Both the position numbers and the translations under genes were made by a program. A stretch of DNA of 64,000 nt from positions 1,364,001-1,428,000 of the forward strand of contig JAGYVD010000009.1 in the NCBI GenBank assembly GCA_021209875.1, given 5' to 3'. Source of the stretch: Rosellinia necatrix. Its lineage: Eukaryota; Ascomycota; Sordariomycetes; Xylariales; Xylariaceae. This document shows positions 22,334-34,288 of the stretch, in pieces (within the stretch, counting starts at the first letter, position 1; each line of letters opens with the position of its first letter). Below the pieces are notes generated by a model. It was not told the origin of the DNA and ran no database searches. It was given only the letters and a program-made list of their open reading frames with translations.

Positions 22334-23477
22334 ATGGGGGGAAAATCCAAACACCAATAACAACAATACCAAACAACAGCAATATCACGGATAGGGATGA
22401 AAAGGGGAAGAAAAAAAAAAAAGAGGGAAGTTACGAAATTCCCATAGACAACTCGTGTTGGATGTCTGTTTTTGAGGGACAAACAAAGGTCGCAAAGCTT
22501 TATACCCAGATTATTATCCTTTCTACTGTACAAATATTCTTTTTCTCATTCCTCTTACATATAATGAATCGGGCCGATGCGGCACCGGGGGGAAAAGCCG
22601 GGGTTCGGGGGCTGGAGTATGCGGAAGGGGGATGAAACGAAACGTTCACACGCCTTTTTAGCTTTTTTTTCTTTGGAAATCTAAGAGGCCAATTTGCTGA
22701 TGGCATGCATATATCTATCTTTTTACGATTAATCGGTGACTTGGCCCCCTGAATGGTGCCAATTATTTTTGATCCAATGGCGCTCAGGTCTGGATGGAGA
22801 TTCCATACAATCGAAATTTTGGTGTCTTTTACCCCCCGGGATAGCGTGCGCGGATACCGTGCCGAGCTCGAATCTCGCATCTTTGAAGCCGCCCTCAAGC
22901 TAGTCATATTTTAAATATGCTAGACGCCGCCGTCCAAGATGGGTGATAGCAAGCAGAAAAATACCCACTCACGTGTCTACATAAATAACCCACGATGTTT
23001 CACGCAGGCCGACATAGTGTAAGGGACAACATTGTGGCACAGCCCGGGGTACGATGTTTGATGATGCGCTGATGTGGTGATAGGGGCCAGTATCACATAT
23101 TTTACTGTTACAGATTAGGTCGTCTAAGCCGCCAACAATCTAAACAAAGGGATAGCATCGCCTTAGGTAGTATGATTTCTCCTCTCAACTTATATAATCT
23201 AACTATGGTAATTGGGCGCTAATGCCGCATCTGAGACTTTACTCATCGTTATACCTTAATTCCAGTACGGTTTTTTAAAGTATAACTGATCCAGCTAGGG
23301 AGCCCTCCGAACTCATTTGCAGAACGTGAGTGATATACCTCCCCGGTCATTCACCAATATTCAAAGTATGCTTTCAATAGTTCCGCTAGTTCGAGGTCCG
23401 TGTCGTTAGCATATTGTCGTGGGAGAGAGATGTTCTAGGGACAATCGCGCCTATTGACTCATCCATACAGGGCTACC
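22334..23477. other. Intergenic between convergent Bim1-like and PLAA-like genes
   Basis: 3' flanks of both genes. Contains an A-rich homopolymer near 22410 and AT-rich sequence around 23100-23300. No gene is seen. Confidence 0.55.
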
Positions 23478-26125
23478 TTAGGATAGTACCGAAAGACACT
23501 CGTTCGCTATCTGTTGGACTTTGGCCTCAGAGACCTTCGCTTTAGCTGCGTTTATTGGGGATGACAGGCTCTTAGCTTCGGGGGTAGCTTTGCCAATGAC
23601 AGTTATAAGTGTACCAATGGCAACGAGAGCTCGGTATATAACTTCGGAATCGTTTTGCTTCTGTAGGACTAAGGCAAGGGATGATGCTAGTCGTATTTGA
23701 TTATCAGTTGATATGCTGCCGAGTTGTCTTGAGGCTAAAACGGCGTAATTAATGGCTGCCGTTGTCAAAGCGAGCATGAGATTTCGGTTGAAGGGTCCGA
23801 TGGCGGGCTGACCCCGAATCCCAACTACTCGGCTGATAAACGAAATGGCGGTAGACGCTTCTGCTGGTTGCGCCAGAAGTTTTCTCCCTTCTGCGGTCTT
23901 GAATAAGTTAGCGATGGTTCGAAGTGCCATCATTGTACAATTCTCGTTAGGTTCGCTTCCATCGGGGATGTCGTCTAGTGCCGCTGATACGGCTACCTTA
24001 ACCAGGCTTCTGTCCCCTGGTGCTCTGAACTTGGCGGTAGCTGTTGACGTTGCAATACATCGTAGGAGGTCTAGAGGAGCAACTCTATCCGGGTAGTCCC
24101 ATTGCGTACACATCATGATAGCCAGGCTGATAGAGAGTTCATCCGTTATAGGATTTTTAGATTCTAATGTCACTCTGAGCGTATTGAGAGCGGTTTGTGA
24201 TGAGGGGTTGAGAGAGATGTCTTTTCGACCGGCGGCAACAAGGGCAGAGTTGACGCTCATGATCTTCTTCAGCATAGCTACAACAGAGTCAGTATGGTGA
24301 CAATTGGGGGGGGGATGGGGGTACTACCTACGCTCGTATTTAGCTGCAGTAATATCCAAGTAATCTCGGATCGGGAGAATTCTTGGTGTATTGTTAACCA
24401 CTCCAGTTTGATATGACGAACTGGTATCGGCGGGATCTGGTCCCGCTGGAGCTTCCGACGTTTGTTCAATTGTTTCGCCTTTGGTATTAGAGATGATAAA
24501 CTGTGCTACTTGGTCCAAGAAATTTTGGGAAAGCTCATTGTCATTAATAAACTTTTGTGCCCTGGTGTAAGGGTTTTCGGACACATTGTAGGGTAGCTTA
24601 AGAGACGGTTGACCTTCCTCGATCGCAACATCGAAAACGTAGTCGTAAGACTGCCCGAGGTACTCGACCTTACGGCCGGTAGTGCCAACAGAATCTACGA
24701 CGGTACCGACGTTGATCCACTGCTGCTCAGCCACCGACCATTGATGTGCTGTCACCGACCCGTTCTCCTCCTTGATCATCTGGACCTGGCCGTCTTTGGT
24801 GCCGGATTTCGTCTGAAGGAACTCCGGACCAGGGAGTTTCTCTTTGTTATAACCGCCCACCTGCTGTTGAGGGATGGAGGAATGCTTGAGCGACTCATCA
24901 AATTGGGCTTGAGTTTCGGGGCTGGCGACGCGCTCTTCACTACGCGAAAAAACACGAATAATACCGTCGCTAGCTCCCGAGACTATGTCACCCGTGGCAG
25001 GGCAGGCAGCCACGGACCATACCGAAATAGCAGGATGGGTGATGGTCTGAATGCACTCAGTGCCACGCCATATCCGAACTGTGCGGTCCTCCCCGGAGCT
25101 CACAATCTCACCGGAGGGCAGTAAAGCCAGCGAATAAATGTAATTTTCGTGACCTCTAAGCTCTCCCACCAGCTGGCCACTAAGTTTCCATAAGCGTATG
25201 ACACCATCATTACAAGCACCAGCAATGTCTGCGGCGCTTGGATGGCCTTTTGGGACTTCACAGAGCGCACGTAGAACTTGGGAAGTATAGATGGTGGACC
25301 GCGGTTGAACCTGGCCAGCAACCGCCTTTCTAAGGTCGAATACGCGGATATTCTTGTCGGCAGATCCCGTGATGACCAGATTTTCGCTCAGGGGGAGAAC
25401 AGCCCAAACAGCAGCCTCATGGCCTTCTAGGACAGCCTCAGTTTCCCATTTTTCGACGCTCCATACGCGAGCGGTGCCATCCCAGCTGCCAGACACAATA
25501 AGCTTGGATCCAGGCACGACTGCCAAGGTGCATATGTTTTGAGCGTGGCCTATTAGTAAACGCTCAGCATTGTCGGAGGGGCTGGCATTAATGGGCCTGA
25601 CGTCAATGATAGAATCGGTGCCACCGGATATGACGAGGCCCTTGGGAGAAGCAGCGGACGGTGGCAGGCAGGCGAGGCTGTTGACGAACTCGGAGGCTTG
25701 GTTCACGATATGGGGTTCGAAGGCCGGGGGCGAGGAGGCGGTCCGGGACCAGGCACGTACAGTGTGGTCTCTCGAGGCAGAAAGGATGAGGTCGGCGGCC
25801 GGAAAGCTCACATCGCGAACCTGTTTACAAGGGAGTTTAGAGAGTAGTCCTGGCACAATGCTACTGAGCTTAACATTGGTGTTTTGCCCTGTCCGGCCGT
25901 GAGGGCCATGGAGGAGTGTAGCACTGACGATGGCGGGCGGAGGGAGAAACCCGTCACCGGCTGGCAGGGGAGTAGAAGGGGGGAACGGAGGGAACGGAGG
26001 GAACGAAGGGAACGGAGGGAACGGAGGGGATGGAGGGGATGGAGAGGATGGAGGGGACGAGAGACTGGAACACATACGTCGGCTTCGTGAGCAGCCAGCT
26101 CGGCAGATAGCTTGAAGCTAGACAT
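23478..26125 (-). CDS. lub1: Doa1/Lub1/PLAA ubiquitin-homeostasis WD40 protein
   Basis: Minus-strand exons 26125..26078, 25820..24332 and 24277..23478 give 778 residues. This protein binds ubiquitin and the AAA-ATPase Cdc48/p97 and maintains free ubiquitin pools and sorting. The short first exon codes MSSFKLSAELAAHEAD, and the 257-bp intron 1 (25821..26077) leads to VRDVSFPAADLILSASRDHTVRAW, the first WD blade. Seven blades run to about residue 305 (SGSWDGTARVW, TGSADKNIRVFDL, SSGEDRTVRIW). A PFU domain follows at about 340-460 (GQVQMIKEENGSVTAHQWS, YDYVFDVAIEEGQPSLKLPYN). After intron 2 (24278..24331) comes a PUL armadillo-like domain to the C-terminus. Domain order and length match the family. 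Intron 1 is long for this window and holds a minisatellite. The gene is divergent from the STRAP-like gene. Confidence 0.95.
25982..26060. repeat. 9-bp minisatellite in PLAA intron 1
   Basis: About nine tandem copies of a GGAACGGAG-type unit, the last few drifting to GGGATGGAG. The array lies within intron 1 of the PLAA-like gene, where it forms a long pyrimidine tract on the transcribed (minus) strand close to the donor. Confidence 0.93.
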
Positions 26126-27680
26126 GACCCGATATAGAGGAAACAGGGTTTGTCACAACAGCAGGTTCTTTTTCTTCTTCCTTGCGTTGTAGATGTCTTG
26201 TAGGGAGAGATGGGGGCTGTTGAATTGCGAAATAAATTACCCCGCCAAACACCAGCAACTGGTTGGGTGGGCAAGTGGCAGCGACGTGGTTTATTTTATT
26301 CTGGCTGAGGAAGAGAACGCCACGGCTTGCTAAAAAGAGGAGTTTTGCAGCAATGTATGAATCGAAGATCGAAGGTTCATGTGTCTAACTTGTGCCTCCT
26401 TACCTTTGGTAACCTTGAGTTAGGCATGCTACGATAAGTGAATACTTAGGTAGGCAGCTCTGCAGGTGCGTGCAATGCTGCGACAAACAGGTACCTACCT
26501 AGGCAGTCGCTTGTCTTCTTCCTAAGGGTACCTTACAAACCCTGGAAGCTCAGGAATGATATCATGTCAAGGGTAACTAAGTACATACATAGGTACCTCA
26601 GTTAGCACCTGCTCTAGTGTACGAGGCGGCCCTGGTACCCCATACCTCCAATAGGTACTACCTGTGTTGTATACCTTCCCATATTAGTCCCGTTGTTTAC
26701 TGCTGAAACCTGCCTAGAAAACCACCCTAGCACAAATTTACCCTGGTACCAAGTACCTAGAGGCACCGAGTAGGTGCCACCCTCCTGCTCCGAGGAGGTA
26801 AGGAGGTAGTTAGTTTGACGAGGTACCGGTATGAACCCCATCTCCCCCCGCATACTATCACCGGCACTGAAGTATCCAAGTACCTACCCGTACCTCACCT
26901 ACTGGTAGGCACCGCATTTGCTCTGGGACGTTGCACCTTGCAAGGGTCCCCCTTAACACAAACTCCCAATCATCGATCTTTGCGACGGCATCTTTTGTCT
27001 CTTGCGCATCATCTCAAACCACTTGCGCAGAGGCCGTCTCGCGACTACACGCTCTTCGTACATCTCTCTTCCGTGCCGTCTTTTCTCCCCCTCTCCCCTC
27101 CTCCCCTCCCCTCTCTCTTCTGCCCTTCCTATTGTCTCTGCCCGTGTCTGCCATCTCTCTAATTCGTCTCGGTTATACGCACCCTCTTGGTCCCCCCGAG
27201 CCTGCCCTTGGACTGTATAGCTGGTTGCGCTCAGGTTACAAGCAGTTCATTTTCTCCCTTTTTCTGCCTCGGTCCGCACTACCTGTTGACGCACATAAAA
27301 AAGCACTTTCCTTCTTGACGATTTGCACGACATTACGAGACAAAACGATACGACTTCACCTGGATGCTATCTTCCGAACAAGAACGAACGAGCAAGACAA
27401 GTCGAATAGACTAGATTACATACCGGCGACGGTGTTCTCCCTCTCTGTTATTCCTGGTCCCCCAGACTCGTCCCTCCTTGCGGCGGCCGGCACACTCGCC
27501 CATCTTTGCCTACTTCTCCGAGGGAGCACTGCGTGCCGTTGCCCAACGCCCACGACAACCAACCGCCCAACCAACCGCCCGGCCCAGCTCGCGCACCACG
27601 AGTAGCCTCCGTCAGCCTTGCGCCAAGTCCAGTCAGGTCCCAATAGTCCGCCCAGATTGCGACATTTGTCTGTCCTTACC
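26126..27680. other. Bidirectional promoter region, PLAA-like / STRAP-like
   Basis: 1.5 kb between two divergent genes. The left part (26400-26900) is dense in AGGTACCT/TACCTAGG motifs; the right part (27050-27170) is a pyrimidine-rich CCCTCTCC stretch typical of fungal leaders. A long open frame here lacks an ATG-led coding signature and is not called. Confidence 0.6.
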
Positions 27681-28925
27681 ATGGCTGCTACCGCTCCCGA
27701 TGCCCCCCGGCAATATGTCCCCTTAACCTGCCACGGTCACTCACGCCCTGTCCCCCATATCAGCTTCTCGCCCCTCGAGAAAGATGAGTCCTACTATCTG
27801 ATCTCGGCTTGCAAGGGTATGTCTGCCCATTCACATCACAAGCCCGTGCTATGGGCGTGAGCATTGGCTAAAACAGGTCCAGATGGTAATCCCATGCTTC
27901 GCGATGGCCAGACTGGGGATTGGATTGGAACCTTTATAGGTCATAAAGGCGCTGTGTGGCAGGCTCGACTCAGCCCCGATGCTAGCACGGCTGCTACTGC
28001 TTCGGCCGATTTTACTGCGTAGGTACCTTTGTGCGTTCGCCGGCACCGCACATTGCTAAACAATTCCCCCAGGAAAATTTGGGACACCCACACTGGCGAA
28101 TTACTTTGTACTCTCCAGCATGACCACATCGTCCGCGCAATTTCGTATCCCCCCGATAGTTCGGACCTTCTCGCGACCGGCGGGATGGAGAAAAAGCTCC
28201 GCATCTTTGATCTGACCCACGTGAAGCCGACGGAAGCTGGTGAGACTCCAGCCCAGACCATTACAACGTCGGCCGCTTTCGAGATTGGCCCAAACGTTCA
28301 TACTGCCTCTATCAAGTTTATTGTTTGGACTAGGGATCCTAATATTCTGATCACGGCATCTGACAACACTTTGCGATGGTTTGATCTCCGCACACAAAAA
28401 GTTATCAAGCAAGAGGTCTTGGACGGAGAGATTGGTTCTTGCGAGCTTTGCGGTCTGGCTCCTGAGTTGATGTCCAGATCAGATCTTGGCGGAGGTTTGC
28501 CGTTGCTAGCTGTTGCCGCCGGAAAGTGCGTTTATTTTTGGGGAGGAATGAGCGCCACTGACGAACTCAAACGCCTCAAATTAGACTACCAGGTCGCTAG
28601 TGTGGCGGTGGATCCCAAGAGCAGAAAAGTTATTGTTGGTGAAGACAAGCCTGCAACATGGGCCAGAGTCTATCGATGGGATGATGGAGTTGAGATAGGT
28701 GGGTCCACTGAGGCTTTCATCTTCCTGTTCCACGAGCTAACCTGAGTAGACGTTCACAAAGGCCACCACGGGCCTGTCTGGTCAGTTGCATTCTCCCCCG
28801 ACGGAAAGCTTTATGCAACGGGCTCGGAAGATGGAACTATCAAGATGTGGAAGAACTGCGAGGGGTACTACGGACTCTGGCGCGGTGGAGCAGGCGGGAA
28901 TGGAACCGAGCGACTCGCAGATTAG
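27681..28925 (+). CDS. STRAP-like WD40 protein
   Basis: Exons 27681..27816, 27877..28018, 28073..28698 and 28750..28925 give 359 residues. Homologous to STRAP/UNRIP, a seven-bladed WD40 scaffold that in animals joins the SMN complex and TGF-beta signalling; the fungal role is probably in RNA or ribonucleoprotein handling. Features: start [86 protein letters not shown], then [25 protein letters not shown] with IKMWK at the end. All three introns (27817..27876, 28019..28072, 28699..28749) have good donors and keep blade sequences continuous. The ATG has a strong context (TTACCATGG). Length agrees with the family. Confidence 0.93.
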
Positions 28926-30251
28926 AATACTGTGTCGCATCACGGCCCTGCATTCGCTGTGGGTTTATCAGGCGGCGAATTTATCGATGGCTCGTCATCC
29001 AGCGACTCGCCCTGGGACTTGGTTCAGTCACCGTCTTCCTACCAAATGAAGAATTACTAGCTGCATTGTATGGTATGGCTTGACCCTGGGTTGTAGAGGC
29101 CCTGTGGCTGGACCTATATGAGGAAGTGAGCCAATAACTCACAATCCCTAGCCAAGCTCTTGCCCTATTGTGTTTTCATATTGGCGCAAAGTCAACGAGC
29201 TGATGACTATGCTCCAAAAGCATCAGAATTATCAGATACAACTCTTTTGAGCATTGGGGTCCTGGGAGATGTCATAGCAAGCACGTGTATCCAGAGTTGA
29301 GTTGTGGTAATATCCACAACACGGCTGAGCTAGCTATATATGTAGAGGTCTCTAATACACAGGTTTGCCTGGTGTCAGCTTCACCATCAAGTACTTGAAA
29401 TTCTATCTGGTCGTTTTAAAAACCCTTCTTGGATGTTTCGATACACAACGTAAATAGCACAAACGACGTGTTACGGTTCTTGTATTCCTCAAAGTTCTGT
29501 GGACAACAGTAGGTAATATATAGTCGGCAATATTTATGGAGGGTAATTACTTAGTTTCATCTGGATATTATTGGTGGTCCTCAGGCATCAGGCATCTTGG
29601 GAAACCAACTTGAACCCCGACTGTGGCCTAGCCCTAGCTTGAGTTGTGGTTTACCTAGGACCTTTGCTTTCTATTTACTTCTATGGAACCTACTCGTGCT
29701 AGCTGACCGTAGGAATATTCGCTAGCCTAGACTTAGGTATCCATTTAGGTAGTTGTACACGCGTGACTGCCCGGCAACACGCTTGTAGAGAAGGTCAGTA
29801 AATTACAAAGGTGCATGGGCGTTAAACAACTTACCTACCTGCCCGGCTCCCCTACCTACGTACCTGCCTGCCTCAGGTACTTACTTACTTCACTGCCTAC
29901 CTACCAGCCTCCTTTTACAGGTACTCTTGTGCGTAACATACCTTGGTAGTTGCGCGGCTAGGTGTTATTGAATACCCAGTTGGCTACTTAGGGTATCCTC
30001 GAGGCCTCTTTCCTGCCTCGTCAAGGTACTTGCCCTTACCCTTATTCCTGGTCCCTAACCCCGTTGTCTTTTCTTCCCAGGTATTTAGGTCCTGACCTCG
30101 TTTTCTTTCTCCCAGTTGATCTGGCTCCTAACTCTGACCTCTTTCTTCTCAGATATCCGGCTTCCAACTGCTTTTACACAAACTCCACTAATTCACCTTC
30201 ACACCTCCTTCCTACTTTCCGTCTACTATCAGCCTCTATCAGCAAAAACAG
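28926..30251. other. Intergenic and leader of the next gene
   Basis: No gene seen. 29640-30060 is rich in TACCTACCTGCC and AGGTAGTT motifs, and 30070-30250 is a pyrimidine-rich presumed leader ending at a splice donor. Confidence 0.55.
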
Positions 30252-30391
30252 GTAAGCCGCTATGGGGTGATTACTCCAAAGATGTTACCCACGTTATCTT
30301 GTATTAGTATATACATTTGTGCCCACGTTCTCTTATTCACTATTACATGATTAATCCTTGGCTTCATGTTCACTGATTTGGACCTTTGCAG
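30252..30391 (+). other. Predicted 5' UTR intron
   Basis: A donor (AACAG|GTAAGC) at 30252 and an acceptor (CTTTGCAG) ending at 30391 frame a 140-bp segment just upstream of the ATG at 30408. If removed, an upstream in-frame start is lost and translation starts at 30408. Confidence 0.5.
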
Positions 30392-30407
30392 CATACCAGT
30401 GGCTACG

Positions 30408-31679
30408 ATGACGCAGCACAAAGCAAGTTCGTCCTCGGGCGAAGCCCTAGCTGTCTCACCCAACGCAGACACCAACATGGACGCCAACATGGATGCCATC
30501 ACGGTCACCAACGTGGTCGAAAACACTGTCACTAACACGGTTACCAACACCGCCACTGACAGCAGCATGGGTTCGCTCGCGGTTGAGGTCATAGACTCGG
30601 CTTCAAAGAATAAGAAGCGCAAGGAGCCGCATGAGTACTCGACGAACCCCAACACCATCCGGGTCCGTGAGCGCATCGCCAGTCTGACCCCGTACCGTCT
30701 CGCTGTGGAGCGAGCTAAGTCGAACGACCTGAAAGCTGTGTCGTCGGCGTGGAAGGAGCGGGCCGCCACTGAGACCTACCAGGCGGCCAGCGAGGCCGGC
30801 AAGAAGAAGATTATTGAGGAGGTCGAGCACGAGGTCATGGAACGTCGCCGCCGCAAGGGCATCGACGCTAGCACTAAAATCGCCGCCCTCAACCGACAGC
30901 TTGACCCCAATGGCGATAACACCCCTGGTCAGCATGCTACTAACACGGCCGCCTCTGCTACCAAGACCGTGAACAAGTCCACGCCGCAGATGGCTCCTCC
31001 CGGATACATCCCATACCCTACCCAGACCATTGACAAGCTCATGGAGATTCCTAAGAGAGGCACGGCCCTGCCCGAAATCGAGCAGCTTTCTAGCCATGTC
31101 TCTGGTAGCTCTGCTGGTAGCTCTGCTGGTTCTGCTGTTGCCCTAGGATCTCGTGCCCACGACAGCGATGATGCCGCCAATGTCAATGCTGCCAATCTCA
31201 ACGCCTCCATCACTCGTCTCCGCGAGCAGTACTGCGAAGAGCGAAAGCGCCACGCGGAGTCGGAGGAGAAGCTCAAGGGGGAAATCCAAAACCTTCAAGA
31301 GGTTCTCGAGACCATGCGAGGACAGATTCACGAGATGGGCTCCCTCATCCAGTCTGGTCACTCTTCGCAGGCGTCATCCCCGGTCGCGCAGATTTGCATC
31401 CGCAGCCTCCCGGTCGCTCGCCACCCCAACTATGGCTATCACATTGGCCATCATGGCGACCATGGCGACTACCGTGCTGAGAACGCCACCTCCTCCACCA
31501 CCGTCGTTCCTAACAACAACATCAACAACAATAGCAGCAGCAGCTACAGAAACGCCACCACTGCCATTGTCGGTCATGTGGAGAACAATAACCACAACAT
31601 CGACAACGACGGTAGCAACACCAACAATGGCCACGCTGCCAACGCTTCGGGAGCCTGGCCCCGAGAATTCTGGATGTAA
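30408..31679 (+). CDS. Orphan nuclear-type protein with coiled coil
   Basis: Single open frame, 423 residues from the ATG at 30408 (after a predicted leader intron). I do not recognise a named family. The first 65 residues are Ser/Asn/Thr-rich with VTNTVTNT-like repeats, followed by a basic patch (KNKKRKE, nuclear-signal-like). Residues about 95-143 (TPYRLAVERAK... W ... YQAASEAGKKKIIEEVE) form a helical block whose spacing of Pro, Trp and Tyr resembles an HMG-box-like fold, but too weakly to name it. Residues about 265-314 are a clear coiled coil (LREQYCEERKRHAESEEKLKGEIQNLQ). The C-terminus is Asn/Ser/His-rich low complexity ending WPREFWM. Good codon use argues for a real gene. It could be a transcription-linked or heterochromatin factor, but function is unknown. 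Confidence 0.65.
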   Translation: MTQHKASSSSGEALAVSPNADTNMDANMDAITVTNVVENTVTNTVTNTATDSSMGSLAVEVIDSASKNKKRKEPHEYSTNPNTIRVRERIASLTPYRLAVERAKSNDLKAVSSAWKERAATETYQAASEAGKKKIIEEVEHEVMERRRRKGIDASTKIAALNRQLDPNGDNTPGQHATNTAASATKTVNKSTPQMAPPGYIPYPTQTIDKLMEIPKRGTALPEIEQLSSHVSGSSAGSSAGSAVALGSRAHDSDDAANVNAANLNASITRLREQYCEERKRHAESEEKLKGEIQNLQEVLETMRGQIHEMGSLIQSGHSSQASSPVAQICIRSLPVARHPNYGYHIGHHGDHGDYRAENATSSTTVVPNNNINNNSSSSYRNATTAIVGHVENNNHNIDNDGSNTNNGHAANASGAWPREFWM

Positions 31680-32782
31680 GCTATTGGGTGCTCACAGTGA
31701 TTGCTCGTCCATCGTGGAAAAGATACAGGAACGGGGAAGGCGACGGGGGAGGCGGATTCGTGGATCGGCGCCTCTTGTGAAGCCATCGTCGGCCGCCACT
31801 GTTGATTTCGATGTCGAATGTGGACTGCCTCGACTGTCCTATTACGTACAACGAGCTGGAGATGGTTTCTTTCCTTTGCGGGTCATAGCATACACGGATT
31901 GACCCATTGCAAAAGGTATTGATGGATTTTGTTTTGTTTTGCTTTTTTTTTTCATGAGCACACGCTTCTTGTGCAAATACTTCCATTCACAGTTCTTCTC
32001 TCCCGCTAGCTTAGCCAGACAGAGAACTAGACAGAAAGAGCACTAATTGGTAACATAAGACCCTATTGCCTCTGGTGAATGCTGATGGTACTATCGTGAC
32101 TAAATTCATTGTATCTACAAGGGGTGTTGAGTGGTCTCAGCCTGGCTGTGTCGTGAGGTTGGCTGTTACATAATCCCACAGCCCACGGGCCACGGGACAT
32201 TAACTAAGTAAAGTATTTGCCTATAGCCTATAGGTAGGCAAGTAGTTAAGTTTAATACATACCTAGGTAGGCACTTTCCCGCGGGTAACTACCAATCTAA
32301 CTTACCAAACATTACCAAGTACGAAGTACGCGCCTAAGTTAAGGCATCCTATCCACTATTTAATTCAAGACTAGTCCCAACCTTGTACACTTAAACTTCA
32401 CACAAGAATTCTTCCATGTTGTGATTAACTAAATGATCTTTCTATTTGTTGAACTTCTTTTATATATATATTTTTTTCCTTGCTCAAAGGCGGGGAAAAC
32501 ATTCCCAAGGGGGGTATACCTAATTTAATCAACTAGCACCAGTAAGTTGAGTCGAAGCCCCCTCCACCAATCCCAATTCCAGGTCCCGGGATAAATCCAT
32601 TATCTCCAACGCCGGCCCCTTTTTCTCCCTTCCCTTTGCCTTCACTCCCCCAACCCATCCTCGAATCCATCCCTTGGGCAAGACACACACACACACATAC
32701 ATATATATATATACATACACACCTCCATACATACATACATACATACATACGTACATAATAGGGTTTAGTTTAATAAATCAAA
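31680..32782. other. Intergenic, convergent 3' flanks
   Basis: Contains a T-rich patch near 31930-31960, palindromic CTAGGTAGGCA motifs near 32230-32275, AT-rich sequence at 32440-32480 and the CA/TA microsatellite at 32684-32757. No gene is seen. Confidence 0.55.
32684..32757. repeat. Compound CA / TA / CATA microsatellite
   Basis: Runs of CA, TA and then CATA units lie just 3' of the minus-strand membrane protein gene. Minus-strand frames here read as Met-Tyr-Val-Cys repeats and are not genes. Confidence 0.9.
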
Positions 32783-34288
32783 TCACACCACCGCCTCCTC
32801 AGACCCGCGCTTGGCGCTCGCGCGCGCCGCCGTGAAGATGCGCGACATGCGCGAGACGCGGGAGCGCCAGCTGAAGCGCTCGGGGGCCGGGAGCTCGGCC
32901 GGGTTCTCCTTGGTGCCGAAGGAGTGGGTTGCGGCGAGCTCGGGGAGCGGGCCCTCGGTGCCGAGCTCGGCGTCCGGGGTCTTCCACTTGGCTCTCTTCT
33001 TCCTCCGGCCCCCGCTCGCCCGGTCATTATTGTCATTACCACCATCATCATCGTCGTTGTCGCCGTCGCCGTCGCCGCCGGCCTTCCCTCCGGTGCTGGT
33101 GCCGCGGCTGCTGGTGAGGGAGTCGCTTCCCCGCTGCAGCCGGAAGCTGAAGAGGTGCAGCCGCCGCCGCACCCGCGCCTCCATCTCGAACAGGAAGAAT
33201 CCCTCCGCCTCCCCCGCCCGGTACCGCCGGTACTGCCGCCACACGCTGTACGCGCTGTACCCGACGATCAGCACGATCAGCACCGTCGTGAGCGCCGTCG
33301 CCGCCACGGTGAGAGTGGGCGGCGTGTCGTTGTTGTTGTTGTTGTTGGCCCCAAATTGCCGCGAACCATCGCCGGTGCTGTTTGGGGCTTGCCCGCCTCG
33401 GGACGTGGTTGGGGTTGGCGCCTTGCTGAACGGGCTTGTGGACGAGCTCGTTACTGTTGAAAATGTTGAACTGGACGGAAAGGGATCAAGCAATGACGCT
33501 GATATCCGCGTTGTTGTTGATGTCGTTTTTGACGGCTTGGGCGAAGACGATGTTTCCACCCGTGTTGTTGTGGTGTCTGGCTCTTCCGGGTTGGGTTTAA
33601 TTATTGGTATTTCTGGTGGAGCGGCCCTTGTTGATGTGCTCGTTTCTGATGTGCTTGGTGCTTGTGTGGTTGTTTCCGGTGCTGAGGTGATACCTCCCCC
33701 AGGTTCAGCTCCGGATATTATATTTATGATCGTTGTGACCTTTGGTCCTGGCGTGAGAGGATCTGTCTCCAGGGCATCTAGATCCCCTTCCCGCCACCGG
33801 ATTTGGATGGCCGGCCCAACCGTCACCTGAGGGCCGATAACATCATTATCCGTCCGTAACACTCCCCAGACACCGCCACGAAAGTCAGTGATGTCGGATG
33901 TGCATACGTGACCACTGGGAAGGGCAGTCAGCCAAGGCGTGAACTAGTGAGTAGTGGATGCCACATGCCGCACTCACTTAGGTATGCAGTATGCCGCCGT
34001 CTCGCCGGCTGCGATGGTGGGAAAGTCTTCGGCCGTCCTCGGATTTTCCACTATGCATGAAGGCCCTATGTAGAACCCGCTGGGACAGATGGCGGGAGAG
34101 TAATATTCAAACCCGCGTGACGTGACATATTCACCCCATGAAGGGGGGTCGCAAGATGCCGGTGCTGTAGTAGGGAACGGGGGGTACTGAGAAGGGACTT
34201 TGGTAGTTGTTAAAAGCCACGTTATCGGACATGGCGGTGTGAAAACTGTGGTGAGGGCAGCAAGAGGCGGCGTGAAGGTTGCCGCCAT
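32783..34288 (-). CDS. Single-pass cell-surface protein of unknown function
   Basis: Minus-strand exons 34288..33978 and 33914..32783 (intron 33915..33977, donor GTGAGT, branch CTGAC, acceptor CCCAG) give 480 residues. The first 120 residues form a Cys-containing ectodomain with the pattern PCPITWLLTTTKVPSQYPP, SRGFEYYSPAICPSGFYIG, AAYCIP, GHVCTSDI, often seen in fungal surface proteins of unknown role. Then comes a Ser/Thr/Pro-rich stalk of about 180 residues, a transmembrane helix at about 305-329 (LTVAATALTTVLIVLIVGYSAY), and a 150-residue cytoplasmic tail with basic and Asp-rich segments. The layout is like wall-stress sensors (Mid2/Wsc type), but the ectodomain is not the WSC domain. I see no clear signal peptide, so the N-terminus may be incomplete. 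The ATG at 34288 has a good context. Confidence 0.72.

Noticed and set aside
26931..27605. A 224-codon open frame on the plus strand before the STRAP-like gene
   Set aside because: It lacks an ATG start, is Ser/Pro/Leu-rich from a pyrimidine tract, has no domain features, and sits in the presumed leader.
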